64,000 bases of DNA, from the NCBI GenBank assembly GCA_039714535.1, contig JBDLJC010000005.1:37255-101254 (forward strand), given 5' to 3'. Positions 23,750 through 34,600 of this stretch are shown in pieces (the first letter of the stretch is position 1; each line of letters opens with the position of its first letter). The notes beneath the pieces are model-generated. The model worked only from the letters and a program-made list of their open reading frames with translations, ran no database searches and was not told where the DNA came from. The stretch is from JAGXFP01 sp039714535 (GTDB lineage: Bacteria; Desulfobacterota; Desulfobulbia; Desulfobulbales; JAGXFP01). A program made the translations under genes and the position numbers.

Positions 23750-24130
23750 CTAGTTTCTTGTTATCTGGTCAATGCAACCCATCAGCTCTGCCGGTTCAAA
23801 AGGGGTGCAGAGGAGACGAAAGTTGTTGCCGGTAGTTCCTAGGACGTCGAATGTGTCCTCACTACCGTATGGGGTGATCACGATTGCTGGTAGAGTTATG
23901 TCTCTATCTTGTAATTGTTTGAGCAGCCTGCTTCCTTCGCAATCCGGTCCCGGTATGTCAATGATCAACAGGTCTGTCTGCTCTAGGCCGGTCTTTGCAG
24001 CTATCTCGGCCAGTGCGGTTCCCGCATCGTGGCAGCTGGTTACCCTAAATTTGGCCTGTTTCAACAACAGAGTCAGGATACGTTCCAACCCTTTTTCGTT
24101 TTCGAGCAGTAAAATGTGCTTCTCGGGCAT
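23750..24130 (-). CDS. Degenerate response-regulator receiver protein
   Basis: Stand-alone receiver of 126 residues if started at the ATG at 24130, which has GAGAAAGG six bases upstream; an earlier in-frame start at 24178 adds 16 poorly supported residues. The phospho-acceptor Asp58 remains in LLIIDIPGPD. The N-terminal acidic pair is Glu-Asn-Glu in place of Asp-Asp, and the conserved Lys before Pro is Thr (LLCTPFEPAEL). It may be a phosphorylation-independent or weak receiver. No output domain. It sits between the rhodanese and the sigma-54 pair. Confidence 0.72.
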   Translation of the reverse strand: MPEKHILLLENEKGLERILTLLLKQAKFRVTSCHDAGTALAEIAAKTGLEQTDLLIIDIPGPDCEGSRLLKQLQDRDITLPAIVITPYGSEDTFDVLGTTGNNFRLLCTPFEPAELMGCIDQITRN

Positions 24131-24545
24131 GTGTGCCTTTCTCTGGATGATTTTATATCTGACTCTATTACCTAGCAACTGCTATGCCGTGGCTGGTTCT
24201 AATGTGTAACTGATTGTTATTGTTCTAAAAAATGGCTGCATTTCGGCATGTGCTCTGTTGCCGAAGGGGTGCAAAGAAATTTGCTTGGTTCATATGGGGG
24301 CGGTGGCAGACCTTTGTCGACGGGATTTACGCTGGTGAGGCTGGAGTGGGGGGCAAGGAAAATTGCACCCCTTCCAGGCGGATATATGGGGCTTATGTCC
24401 AATTTTCCGCCTTGATGCATCTATTTGAAATTATATGGATTTTAGTGATAGGAATCTAGTCGCCATAAGGCAGAATCCAGAATGAGGAGAGCTGACTCCT
24501 AAATTCATATTTGCTATGAGGGTTCGGGAAGGGTAGGACGGTTGG
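24131..24545. other. Intergenic region between receiver and sigma-54 regulator
   Basis: Short open frames on both strands here lack ribosome sites and protein-like composition. No terminator with a T-run was recognised. The region should contain the promoter for the receiver gene. Confidence 0.3.
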
Positions 24546-25982
24546 TTATACCTCGTTCCGGCTGTTATCTTTTTTAAGACGCCAGTTCAAAGCCTGTCTG
24601 GTTATTCCAAGCATTTCGGCGGCAAGTCGCTGATTGCCATTGGTTCGCCGCAGGGCTTCCTGGATCAGGATATTGCCGGTCTGTTTCAGGGATGGCAGGG
24701 TGTTGAGACTGCTGAAGGGAGTGAGGTTGGCGTCATCCGATCTTATGATTGAGGTTGGTTCCATTTCCTGCTGGAGCATTATCTGTTTTTTGAAATGATC
24801 CATGCCGATGGTGGTGCTTTCCTGTCTGCTCAGGGCATCCATGACCATATTGCCCAATTCTCTGATGTTGCCCGGAAAGTCATAGGTGGACAACAGGCTG
24901 ATCAATTCCGGTGGATATGCTGGCTTATTGCGCTTAAGCTTTTTGGCGGCCTCCGCAAAAAAATGATCAAGTAAGATGGGCAGGTCGTCCAGTCTTTCCC
25001 TTAATGGCGGGATTTCAAGGTGGTGGGCCCGAAGACGGTAGAGCAGATCCCGCCGGAAATTTTCATCGTTATGCATTTCGCGGAGAGAGCGATGGGTGGC
25101 GAAGACCATCCGGCAGTCGGTGAGTTTGGCCATGTCGGAACCCAGGGGCATGAATTCCCTTTCCTGGATAAGGCGGAGCAGTTTTACTTGGGAACTGGTG
25201 GCTAGATCGCCGATTTCGTCGATAAAGAGGGTGCCGCCGGCTGCCTTGCCGATGAGGCCCGCCCGGGCCTTGTCGGCACCGGTAAATGCCCCTTTGATAT
25301 GGCCGAACAGAGCGTCGGCCAGCATGTTCTCATCCAGCCCGGCAATGTTGATCGGCACAAAATCACCTTGGCGACCGCTCAGCCTATGGATAGCTTGGGC
25401 GATTAACTCTTTGCCGACTCCGGTCTCACCGGTAATCAGGACCGGTTCGCAGGTGGAGGCGATGGCCTCGACGTACTGGAACACGGAACGCATACCCCGG
25501 TTATGGGTGATGATTCGGGAGAAGGCCTCGGGGTGGTCCAGGGTGTCATGGAGGAAGTGTTTTTTCAGGGTTTCATGTTCACGGCGCAGGCGGCCAAGTT
25601 CGATGGCCCTGCGGACCCCGTTGACCAGCCGGTCCTCGTCACTGACCTTGGTGAAGAAATCGTAGGCGCCAAGTTTCATACAGGCGACGGCGGTCTCAAC
25701 CAGATCTAACCCGGTAATGATAATAACCGGCACTCCGGGGTGGCTTTCAACCACCATGGGTAATAATTCTTCACCGGAGAGATTGGGCATGGTCAGATCG
25801 AGAACCAGGGCGCTTACCGGTTGGCTGGCCATGATCTGCATGGTTTGGCGGCTATCGTTGCAGGTCAGGATGTTATTGATCCCGGCGGAGCGGAGTTTCA
25901 GGCTGAAGCTGTTCAGCCAGCTATCCTCGTCGTCTATCAATAAAATGGGCTGAACCGGGAACATATTTTTGGTGACAGGCAT
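24546..25982 (-). CDS. Sigma-54-dependent response regulator (receiver, AAA+, Fis-type HTH)
   Basis: 478 residues. Receiver domain 11-130 with phospho-acceptor Asp62 (VLDLTMPN) and the acidic pair DDED near residue 17. AAA+ domain with Walker A GETGVGKE, the sigma-54 contact loop GAFTGA (GHIKGAFTGADKARAGL) and Walker B GTLFIDEIGDL. C-terminal Fis-like helix-turn-helix (NQRLAAEMLGITRQALNWRLKK). It would activate sigma-54 promoters in response to the adjacent histidine kinase, whose gene ends four bases upstream. The target genes are not evident from the window. Confidence 0.95.
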   Translation of the reverse strand: MPVTKNMFPVQPILLIDDEDSWLNSFSLKLRSAGINNILTCNDSRQTMQIMASQPVSALVLDLTMPNLSGEELLPMVVESHPGVPVIIITGLDLVETAVACMKLGAYDFFTKVSDEDRLVNGVRRAIELGRLRREHETLKKHFLHDTLDHPEAFSRIITHNRGMRSVFQYVEAIASTCEPVLITGETGVGKELIAQAIHRLSGRQGDFVPINIAGLDENMLADALFGHIKGAFTGADKARAGLIGKAAGGTLFIDEIGDLATSSQVKLLRLIQEREFMPLGSDMAKLTDCRMVFATHRSLREMHNDENFRRDLLYRLRAHHLEIPPLRERLDDLPILLDHFFAEAAKKLKRNKPAYPPELISLLSTYDFPGNIRELGNMVMDALSRQESTTIGMDHFKKQIMLQQEMEPTSIIRSDDANLTPFSSLNTLPSLKQTGNILIQEALRRTNGNQRLAAEMLGITRQALNWRLKKDNSRNEV

Positions 25983-25985
25983 GGG

Positions 25986-28214
25986 TTAGCTCCCCCTTTG
26001 TTCTAGATTGATTTCAGCAATGGGTAAGGTTATCGTCACGGTGGTGGTCCGGTCGGTTGACGAAAAATTGATCTTGCCGCCATGCTCCTTGATGATGCCA
26101 GCTGAAACCGAGAGGCCGAGGCCGGTGCCTCCCGTCCTGCGTTTGGTTGTAAAAAATGGGTCGGTTAAGCGGTGAAGTGACTCAGGTGGGATGCCGCAGC
26201 CCTCATCCGCAACCTTTAGATAAACCTGTTGTCCGTCCTTGGTCGGGCCGGTTTCGATGGTTATGGCTGCCTCGTTGTTGGGCAGGGCGTCGCAGCTGTT
26301 CTGTAAAAGATTGATGACGACCTGTTCAAGGCGCTGGCTGTTGCCACGGATAGGGGGGAGCTCGGCTCCGTATTTTTCGCCAAATTTCTTGCTGCTTTTC
26401 TTGAGTAGATTGCCGGTCAACCGCGCTGCGGTCTTGGCTATTTCGTTGATGTCGAGCAACTCCATTGACCGGGTATTGTCCTGGCGGGCATAGTCTTTCA
26501 AGTCTTTAACGATGGCCCTGATCCGCCTGGAACTTTCCTCCAGCTCCTTGAAGAGTTTAGGGATCTGCTCCTTCATCTCGGAATATTCAAGCCCGGCGAC
26601 CAGAAAGTCTCCGTTTTCAGCATAGTATCGTTCTAGAATCGGACTGACGCTTGCCCAGGACTTGGCCAGCATCGGGGTATTAAGTAGAGAGATGCTGTTG
26701 GGATTGTTGATTTCATGGGCCATTCCGGAAACAAGGAGGCCCAGAGAGGCCATCTTGTCCGCCTGGATAAGCTGGCGCTGGTGGAAATGGCTCTTCTCTT
26801 CGGCTTGTTTGCGTTCGGAGATGTCCCTGATAATCCAGATCGAGTGCCACTTGTCTTTTATCCTGGCCTCGGATAATGACAGTTCCACCGGTAGATCAGA
26901 GCCGTCCCGCTTTTTGGTGATCAGTTCGATGGTCTCCCGGATCGGACCCTCGTTGGTTGGAGGATTTTTGATCGGCTCTTCGGCCTGGTCCTCAAACAGT
27001 CTTGGTGAGATCAGGGGATGGATCGGTTTACCAATTACCTCAAAATTTTTGTAGCCGAACATCTCCGCTGCGGTTTGGTTCCAGTAGGAGATATTCCCCT
27101 GGTGGTCCATCAGGACAATGGCATCCTGAGCCGAATTTGCCAGGTTCCTGAAGTTCTCCTGATTTTCACGCAGGGCAGCTTCAGCGTTTTCCCGAGCCCG
27201 CGATGTTTTTACATATTGCTGAGCCAGTCGCGAAAGGTCATCGGCCATTGTTCTAATCTCTGCCGGGCCTGTCCAGTCGAACCTGAATTCTTCGTTATTG
27301 TTCATAACCCGATCAAGACCGGTCAGGATCTGTTCCTTGATTGAGTCGATCTTGCCGGCGATACCGTTGGCGATCACAAAAATAATGGCTGCCAGGAGCA
27401 AAGTTATTGTAATGATGTTACCGATCAGAGACCTTTTCCACTTAAGGGCGGCAGTGCGGTCAACCTCGGTGCCGATCCACAGGGCCGGATCCAGGCCGTC
27501 CAATATGACCGGCATCCAGGTTATCGTGTCTCCGGTGGCGCTCTCCCAGAGGGCTGCCTTCTTTTTGCTTAGAAGGGGCTGGAGTCCGGGAAAATCTTCA
27601 AGGGCGCTGGTGGTGGGTGCTATTGTAAGTTTTATGGCGTGTGGCTGATGGATGTAAAGCCCGGTGGGACTAATCCAGAGGGCATTGAGATATTTGGCCA
27701 GAAATATCCCGGTGTCTATCCGGAAAGAGGCGGTGATCAGATTTTCTTCGGCGCCGATGGTTGTCGAGAGGAACAGCTCTCTGCTGTCGCTAGCTATGTT
27801 GCGGGTCAATCTTTTCTTGTTGGTGTGATATGGTCGAAATATTCTGTCGTTGCGCAACAGTTCCAGTTTTTTCTGATCGTTGTGGTTGTAAAGGGTTATT
27901 CCCAGTATGGCATCCTGGGACGAAAACCATGAGTTAAGCAATTCGATAAGTTGCGGGGATGGGGCAATTGTGGATTCGGAGTTAATGATCTCCCTAATTT
28001 CCGGCAGCGTGGCCACCGCATGCAGGGTTTGTCGATAATGGCCGATGTCCCCGTTAAGGTTGGCCAGTTCAAGTTCCTGACGGACCTCGGCTTGGCGCAG
28101 ACCCACCTCTTCGTGCCTTTTGATATGGCCGCTTAGATTTACCCCGACCAAGGTCAGGAGGGGAATGATGCCAAGGGCGAAAGCGATCAGAAATATCTGG
28201 GAGCGTGTGTTCAT
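25986..28214 (-). CDS. Membrane sensor histidine kinase with PAS domain
   Basis: 742 residues. First span at about residues 7-27, a large extracytoplasmic sensor region, second span at about 267-290 (IITITLLLAAIIFVIANGIAG), a HAMP-like linker, a PAS domain (NSAQDAIVLMDHQGNISYWNQTAAEMFGY), HisKA with MAHEINNPNSISLLN (phospho-His), and HATPase (INLLQNSCDAL, VADEGCGIPPESL, TGGTGLGLSVSAGII). It lies three bases before the sigma-54 regulator start and is its probable kinase partner. The signal sensed cannot be told from sequence. Confidence 0.92.
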   Translation of the reverse strand: MNTRSQIFLIAFALGIIPLLTLVGVNLSGHIKRHEEVGLRQAEVRQELELANLNGDIGHYRQTLHAVATLPEIREIINSESTIAPSPQLIELLNSWFSSQDAILGITLYNHNDQKKLELLRNDRIFRPYHTNKKRLTRNIASDSRELFLSTTIGAEENLITASFRIDTGIFLAKYLNALWISPTGLYIHQPHAIKLTIAPTTSALEDFPGLQPLLSKKKAALWESATGDTITWMPVILDGLDPALWIGTEVDRTAALKWKRSLIGNIITITLLLAAIIFVIANGIAGKIDSIKEQILTGLDRVMNNNEEFRFDWTGPAEIRTMADDLSRLAQQYVKTSRARENAEAALRENQENFRNLANSAQDAIVLMDHQGNISYWNQTAAEMFGYKNFEVIGKPIHPLISPRLFEDQAEEPIKNPPTNEGPIRETIELITKKRDGSDLPVELSLSEARIKDKWHSIWIIRDISERKQAEEKSHFHQRQLIQADKMASLGLLVSGMAHEINNPNSISLLNTPMLAKSWASVSPILERYYAENGDFLVAGLEYSEMKEQIPKLFKELEESSRRIRAIVKDLKDYARQDNTRSMELLDINEIAKTAARLTGNLLKKSSKKFGEKYGAELPPIRGNSQRLEQVVINLLQNSCDALPNNEAAITIETGPTKDGQQVYLKVADEGCGIPPESLHRLTDPFFTTKRRTGGTGLGLSVSAGIIKEHGGKINFSSTDRTTTVTITLPIAEINLEQRGS

Positions 28215-28409
28215 CGGCAGACTGTTGCCCCGTGGTTGTAATAGTCTGTGGTCATGTTGTTGATCTTTGTAATTGCTGGTGGTAACATCCCGACGCCCTT
28301 ATCTCACTAGAAATTGCCGATTTTACAGGGGAGCCAATCGTGATTATTGTTGATCAAGTGCACAGCGCGATAATTATCTAACTATATAAACAGCTTGATG
28401 GATTAGTTC

Positions 28410-29195
28410 ATGAAAAAAAATGATATGCCACCCAAAAAAGAATTTCCGGAAGGTATGGTGCCTCTGGGTAATGCCAAATTTAATTTTGCCTGCCATTCCG
28501 GGGTGAAGTGTTTTACCCACTGTTGTCGGAAATTGGAATTATACCTGTATCCTTACGATATTATTCGTCTGAAAACCAGACTTGGGATCAGTTCCGAGGA
28601 TTTCCTTAATCGTTATGTTGGAGTGGGAAAGGGGACCAATCCCTGTTTCCCGGCGTTGAGGCTGACTATGCGTGACAACGAGGAAAAGACCTGCCCGTTT
28701 CTGGATGACAACGGTTGTACCGTCTATGAAGATCGGCCCTCGGCTTGTCGCACCTACCCCTTGGAGCGGGCCGTTGATAGGAGTGGCGGCGGCAGTCGAC
28801 CCCAGGAATTTTATTTCATGACCGACCACTCTTATTGTCTGGGCCACGGGGAAGAAAAAGAGTGGTCGGTCAAAGAGTGGGTCAGGGATCAGAGTCTGCA
28901 GTACTATAACCAGATGGACGATCTCTGGGCTGAAATGGATACCCTTTTTGCTGACAGCCGGATCTGGCGGGGTGAAGGATCGGCGGGGCCCCGACAGCTT
29001 ATGGCCTTCCTGGCCTGTTATAATATTGATCGGTTCCGGCAGTATGTTGCTGATCACAAGTTGCTTGACCAGTTCCGGCTCGACAAATCCCGGCGCAAAC
29101 TTATCGAATCAGATGATGAGGCCTTGCTGAGATTTGGCTTTGACTGGTTGAAGTTTGTCCTGGCCGAGCAGCCTGTTTTACAACCCAAACGCTGA
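28410..29195 (+). CDS. YkgJ-family cysteine cluster protein
   Basis: 261 residues. The YkgJ/UPF0153 metal-binding cysteine pattern is visible: FACHSGVKCFTHCCRKLELYLYPYDI, then CPFLDDNGCTVYEDRPSACRTYPLE. Eight cysteines are arranged as C-x5-C-x3-CC and C-x6-C-x9-C, probably coordinating Zn or an Fe-S cluster. Function is not established. A weak start context precedes the ATG. It lies divergent from the histidine kinase and has no clear operon partner. Confidence 0.85.
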   Translation: MKKNDMPPKKEFPEGMVPLGNAKFNFACHSGVKCFTHCCRKLELYLYPYDIIRLKTRLGISSEDFLNRYVGVGKGTNPCFPALRLTMRDNEEKTCPFLDDNGCTVYEDRPSACRTYPLERAVDRSGGGSRPQEFYFMTDHSYCLGHGEEKEWSVKEWVRDQSLQYYNQMDDLWAEMDTLFADSRIWRGEGSAGPRQLMAFLACYNIDRFRQYVADHKLLDQFRLDKSRRKLIESDDEALLRFGFDWLKFVLAEQPVLQPKR

Positions 29196-29376
29196 TTGTC
29201 TGCTTAAGGGCTCGGCTAGCCCCGGGGGGTTATCTGTTACCTCTGCATAAAAACGATCAGCCTCTGTCTATGAATGAAGGGGCGACGGGTTGTTGGCCTG
29301 ACAAGATCGGTGTGGTTCCAGTTGTCCTGTTCTTGTCTTTTGCACGCGGGCAAATTCTCTCATGTATGGACAGATA

Positions 29377-29967
29377 CTAACTACCTGCTAAATATTTGTC
29401 ATTTTTGAAAAGGCCGGCTTGCCTGATGCCGTTGGCGAAAATATAGACGCCTTTGCCGTTTTTCTTGCCTTTTTTGAATTCGCCGGTGTAGCTGCTACCG
29501 TCACCATATTTAAAAGCACCCTGGCCATGGAATTTACCCCTTTTGAGGTTGCCCTCGTAGCGGGCGCCATCGGGATAGGTCATGACTCCCTTGCCGTCAG
29601 GGAGGTTGTTGACGAAATGGCCGGTAAATTTGGTGCCGTTGGCGTATGAATAGGTGCCCTCACCGTAGATGGCGCCGGCCATGAAGCTGCCGGTGTAAGT
29701 AGCGCCGCCTTGGTATTTGATGGTGCCATCGCCATCCGGTTGACCATTCAGGAAGGTCCCCTTGTAAATCGTCCCATTTGAGTAGGTCATGGTACCCAAG
29801 CCACTTATCTGACCATCTTCAAAGTCACCTTCGTATGAACCGCCGTTTTCGAACTGGTATACGCCCGTACCTTCAATGCAGCTGCCGCTGACGCATGCAG
29901 CCTCAACCTGGGTAGTGGTCAGAAGAAAGGTAAGCAGAGAGATTGTGAAAATCAGTTTGTTGAGCAT
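29377..29967 (-). CDS. Exported MORN-repeat protein
   Basis: 196 residues. A signal peptide (MLNKLIFTISLLTFLLTTTQVEA) is followed by a short Cys pair (ACVSGSC) and about six 23-residue MORN repeats (consensus Y.G.F..G...G.G...Y..G). MORN repeats form a curved beta sheet that binds lipid or protein in eukaryotes; in bacteria the role is unclear. A second protein of the same design (seven repeats) is encoded at 51940-52599, and the two N-termini share a C-x4-C block, so they are probably paralogues. Confidence 0.85.
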   Translation of the reverse strand: MLNKLIFTISLLTFLLTTTQVEAACVSGSCIEGTGVYQFENGGSYEGDFEDGQISGLGTMTYSNGTIYKGTFLNGQPDGDGTIKYQGGATYTGSFMAGAIYGEGTYSYANGTKFTGHFVNNLPDGKGVMTYPDGARYEGNLKRGKFHGQGAFKYGDGSSYTGEFKKGKKNGKGVYIFANGIRQAGLFKNDKYLAGS

Positions 29968-30138
29968 GCTGAGTACCGTTTTGTAATGATTTTTATCGCT
30001 GTATGAGTAACTGGTGGTAGAATTGCTATGTGATTATAAATGATTTTTGTAAGACTAACGACATATAATTGCCAATTTTTCTAAGTTTGTACGGTTCTTT
30101 TTGTTAGGCCTGAGGTTGCCAGCTGAGGAGTGTTTGTT

Positions 30139-31626
30139 ATGAGATATTATTCTCCCGTTGTCCGGATTTTGTTTTGTGCTGTTTTTATAATGGTTTTTGG
30201 CATGATTATAGTTTCGGTTGCCGGGGCAGAAGTTGATGTCCGAGATTCGATAGTCAAGGTTTTCGCGGTCCAGAATCGTCCGGATTACACCAACCCCTGG
30301 AATATGTTCGGTTCAACTTCGGTGAGTGGTTCCGGCTGTGTAATCAAAGGCAACCGGATCCTGACCAACGCCCATGTGGTCAGCGACCAGACCTTTATTC
30401 AGGTCAGAAGTTTCGGTAAATCGAAAAAATATGAGGCCAGAGTAGAGGCCGTGTCCCACGAGGCCGATCTGGCGCTGTTGAAGGTTGATGATGCTAATTT
30501 TTTTTGGGGTATCGAGCCCCTTGATATCGGCGATCTGCCTCAGGTTCAGCAGGATGTGATGGTCTATGGCTTCCCCTATGGTGGCGATACTCTTAGTACG
30601 ACCAAGGGCGTGGTGTCACGAATCGAGCATCAGGTATACGCCCATAGTCTCATGGGTTTTTTGGCAATCCAGATTGATGCCGCCATTAATATGGGCAGTA
30701 GCGGCGGCCCGGTTTTGCTGGGGAATAAGGTGGTTGGGGTTGCTATGCAGTATATGGGTAGTGCCGAGAACATCGGCTATATGGTGCCGACCTCTCTGGT
30801 CGAACATTTTCTTGAAGATCTGAAGGATGGCAGCTATGACGGTTTCCCAGATGACGGCATTATCTGTCAGTCCATGGAAAATGAGGGGCTGCGCAAGAAA
30901 TACGAGCTTGGCTCGGACCAGTCTGGTTGTCTTGTCTATCGGGTGGTCCCCGGTTCTCCAGCCGCTGGGGTAATTAGGCCCGGTGACGTGGTCCTGGAAA
31001 TTGACGGCCATAATATTGCCGAAGATGGGACCATCGAGTTTCGTCCGAAGGAAAGGACCAGTATGAATTATTTCACCCAAATTCATCAGTTGGGTGAAGA
31101 ATTGTCCCTGAATATTTGGCGGTCGGGAAAAGAGCTGACCCTGAAAATTATTCTGGATATACCGGCTGGCCAGAACCAGCTTGTCCCAGTCGAAAAGCAC
31201 GATGTGCGGCCCACCTACTACATCTTCGGGGGACTGATCTTTTCGCCGCTTAGTGTTAATTATCTGAAGACTTGGGGAGGGAACTGGTTCAACGATGCGC
31301 CCAAAAACTTGCTGGCGCGGTACTATTTTGACCATCTATCCCAAAAGGACGAGGAGATTGTTAATCTGGTGCGGGTTTTGCCTGCTGAAATCAACAAAGG
31401 CTACCACGATTCCGGGGATTATCGGATCGTCAAGGTTAATGGCGTCCGGATTAATAATCTCAGGGACCTGATCCGAATTGTGACAGAAAGTAGGGATGAC
31501 TTTGTGGTGTTCTCAGACCGTTGGGGGGCGTCGATTGTGCTTGATCGTAAGGGAGCTGAGTTGGAAAATGGCCGGATTCTAGAAAAATACCGGGTTCCTA
31601 AAGATCGGTCAAGTGACCTTGAATAA
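30139..31626 (+). CDS. Trypsin-like serine protease with PDZ domain (DegP/HtrA-like)
   Basis: 495 residues from the ATG at 30139, preceded by GAGGAG eight bases upstream; an in-frame GTG at 30130 is possible. A signal/anchor at about residues 8-33 is followed by an S1C protease domain with catalytic His (NAHVV), Asp (EADLALLKVD) and Ser in NMGSSGGPVLL. A PDZ domain follows (PGSPAAGVIRPGDVVLEIDGHN), then a long C-terminal region containing a second PDZ-like stretch (VKVNGVRINNLRDLIRIV). This matches the periplasmic/membrane serine endoprotease family of plant-Deg type, longer than E. coli DegP. Its stop is 21 bases from the convergent dnaE stop. Confidence 0.88.
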   Translation: MRYYSPVVRILFCAVFIMVFGMIIVSVAGAEVDVRDSIVKVFAVQNRPDYTNPWNMFGSTSVSGSGCVIKGNRILTNAHVVSDQTFIQVRSFGKSKKYEARVEAVSHEADLALLKVDDANFFWGIEPLDIGDLPQVQQDVMVYGFPYGGDTLSTTKGVVSRIEHQVYAHSLMGFLAIQIDAAINMGSSGGPVLLGNKVVGVAMQYMGSAENIGYMVPTSLVEHFLEDLKDGSYDGFPDDGIICQSMENEGLRKKYELGSDQSGCLVYRVVPGSPAAGVIRPGDVVLEIDGHNIAEDGTIEFRPKERTSMNYFTQIHQLGEELSLNIWRSGKELTLKIILDIPAGQNQLVPVEKHDVRPTYYIFGGLIFSPLSVNYLKTWGGNWFNDAPKNLLARYYFDHLSQKDEEIVNLVRVLPAEINKGYHDSGDYRIVKVNGVRINNLRDLIRIVTESRDDFVVFSDRWGASIVLDRKGAELENGRILEKYRVPKDRSSDLE

Positions 31627-31647
31627 CTGGCAAACTTGGGTTTAAAG

Positions 31648-34600
31648 CTAACTTTTCGGCCCCTTCTTCTGCCAGAATTTGCTTTTCCTTTGGACCAACT
31701 CAGGTGCTTTCGTGGCGTAGGTGACCGCTTGGTAACCGAGGACTTCTTCGACTGCAGTGGTGAAACCGGTTGACGGCATTATTGAGCTGTCTTTCGGAAT
31801 TTCGATATCAACCTCGCCCCGGTTGTCGTAATGGAGGGTCAGGCGGATCGGGCAGGGGCCGTGGTTTTGCAGGACCATCTTTTTTAGATCTTCGATGCGT
31901 CGCCGGCTGACCTGATCGGAACGGAGGATGATCCGGGCTGAGTCGATGTATTTCTGCCGGGCCTCTTCCAGGCTTATAATCTCGTCGGCAATGACCTTGT
32001 TGGTCTGCTCGTCTATCTCGGCCTTGCCCTGGATTATCAAGGGCACATCCTCATCAAGCAGGTTCGCGCAATCCTGGTAAACTTTCGGAAAGACAACTAT
32101 TTCAGCGACGCCGGAGATGTCTTCCAGGGTGAGGAAGGCCATTCGGTCCCCTTTCTTACTGATGATGTTCTTCCGGGTTTTGAGCAGACCGCCTACCCTG
32201 ACCGCCTGGTTGTGTAATTCGCCCAAGCCGGTCAACGTGGAGGTGGTAACCATTTGCAGCTCCCGGCGATGGCTGTCCAGGGGGTGGCCGGTAAGATAGA
32301 AGCCGACGGTCTCTTTCTCGGCGGCCAGTTTGTCCTTTTCCGACCATTCTGGCATGTCCGGTAATTTGATCTCGATAGATTTGGCGGCCTCTGTCTCCGG
32401 CAGCACCCCGAACAACGATTTTTGTCCGGAAAGTTTGTCTCGCTGGGCCGCCTGGGCCTGTTCCATGGCCGTATCAAGAATCGCGAAGAGCTGGGAGCGT
32501 TTGGCGCCCAAAGAGTCGAAGGCCCCAGCCTTGATCAGACTCTCGATGACCCGCCGGTTGACCCGCCGGGAGTCGATCCTGTTGCAGAAATCGGCCAGTG
32601 ATTTGTAGGGACCGCCGTGCTGTCGTTCCTCGATAACAGAATCAAGGGCCGAGCCTCCGACATTTTTAACCGCGGCGAGACCGAAGCGGATGCGTTCATC
32701 GATTACCGCAAAATCGCTGTTGCTCTCGTTGATGTCGGGCGGCAACACCTCGATATCATGCTCCTGGCATTCGTTGATATAGAGGACGACCTTGTCGGTA
32801 TTGTTCATGTCGCAGGAAAGCAAAGCGGCCATGAACTGGGAAGGGTAGTGGGCCTTGAGATAAGCGGTTTGGTAGGCAATCAGGGCGTAGGCGGCGCTGT
32901 GGGATTTATTAAAGCCGTAGCCGGCAAACTTGGCCATCAGGTCAAAGATGTATTCGGCCTTGTCGGCGGGGACATTATTCCCCGCGCAGCCGGTCATGAA
33001 CTTCTCTTTTTCGGCGGCCATGACCTCCGGTTTCTTTTTACCCATGGCCCTCCGCAGCATATCGGCATCGCCCAGAGAGTATTTGGCCAGGACATTGGCG
33101 ATTTTCATGACCTGTTCCTGATAGACGATTACCCCGTAGGTTTCCTTCAGGATCGGTTCCAACTGCGGTAGTGGATATTTGGCCACCATCCGGCCATGTT
33201 TGGTTTCGACAAAGTCTGAAACCATGCCGCTTTCCAGGGGGCCAGGCCGGTAGAGGGCCACCAGGGCGATCAGATCACTGAAGACCTCGGGGCACATGTC
33301 GGTCAAGAGCTTGCGCATGCCGGAACTTTCCAACTGAAAAACCCCGAGGGCATCACCGCGGCACAGCAGATTATAGGTTTTGGCATCGTCGAGGGGGATA
33401 TTGCTGATGTCGAGGCGGCGATCAATGGCATCTTCGATCAGGACGACGGCCCGTTCAATAACGGTCAAGGTCTTGAGGCCGAGAAAATCGAATTTGATCA
33501 ATCCGGTCTGCTCGGTATGGGTCATGTCGTATTGGGTCAGGATCTCATCTTTCGAGCCCCGGGCCATCGGCAGATATTCGTACATGGGGCCGGGGGAGAT
33601 GACTACCCCGGCGGCGTGGGTGGAGGTGTGCCGGGGCATGCCCTCCAGGACCATGGAGATCTCTATGAGTTTGGCAATCTCCCGGTCTTGGCGGATTAGT
33701 TCCTTGAGACGTGGCTCTTGCTCCAGGGCTTTCTTGATGGTGATCTTTAGCTCATCCGGGATTAGTTTGGCGATTTTGTCAACTTCACCGTAGGGAATGG
33801 CCAGGGCGCGGCCGACATCCCGAATAACGCCCCGAGCCTTCATGGAACCGTAGGTGATGATCTGGGCGACATGGTCGGCCCCGCCATATTTTTCCTGGAC
33901 ATATTCAATAACTTCCCCCCGCCGCTCTTGGCAGAAATCCACATCGAAATCCGGCATTGATTTTCTTTCGATGTTGAGAAATCTCTCGAAGATAAGGCCG
34001 TACGGGAGGGGGTCAAGATCGGTTATCAGCATCGAGTAGGCCACTAGACTGCCGGCGCCGGAACCACGGCCCGGACCGACTGGGATGCGGTTCTCCTTGG
34101 CCCAGCTGATAAAGTCGGCCACCACCAGAAAATAGCCGGGGAAACCCATGCTCTTAATAACATCGATCTCCATATTAAGGCGGTCTTGGTAGAGCTTTTC
34201 CTGTTCGGGGCTGAAATCATCGCGGAGCCGGATGATTTCCAGCCGTTTTTCCAGACCGTCGCGGGCCGCCTTCTCAAACAACGAGTCAAGGCTTTCCCCT
34301 TCGGGAACCGGAAACAGCGGGAAGTGGTGCTCACCAAATTCCAGTTCGAGGTCGCAGCGGGCCGCGACTTTAACAGTATTGGCGATGGCCTCGGGGCACC
34401 AGGCAAAGCTCTCTTTCATCTCCTGGGGGGATTTGAAATAGAGTTGGTCGGAATCGAAGTGGAAGCGGTTCGGGTCGTCAATGGTCCGGCCGGTCTGGAC
34501 GCAGAGTAACACCTCGTGGGCATGGCTCTGGTCGCGGGTCAGATAATGGCAGTCGTTGGTTGCCACCAGCGGAATCCCGGTGTCTTTGGCAATTTCAACC

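Noticed and set aside
24217..24459. Overlapping short ORFs on both strands
   Set aside because: No ribosome site, atypical residues (clusters of Pro or Trp/Cys) and mutual overlap suggest chance frames.
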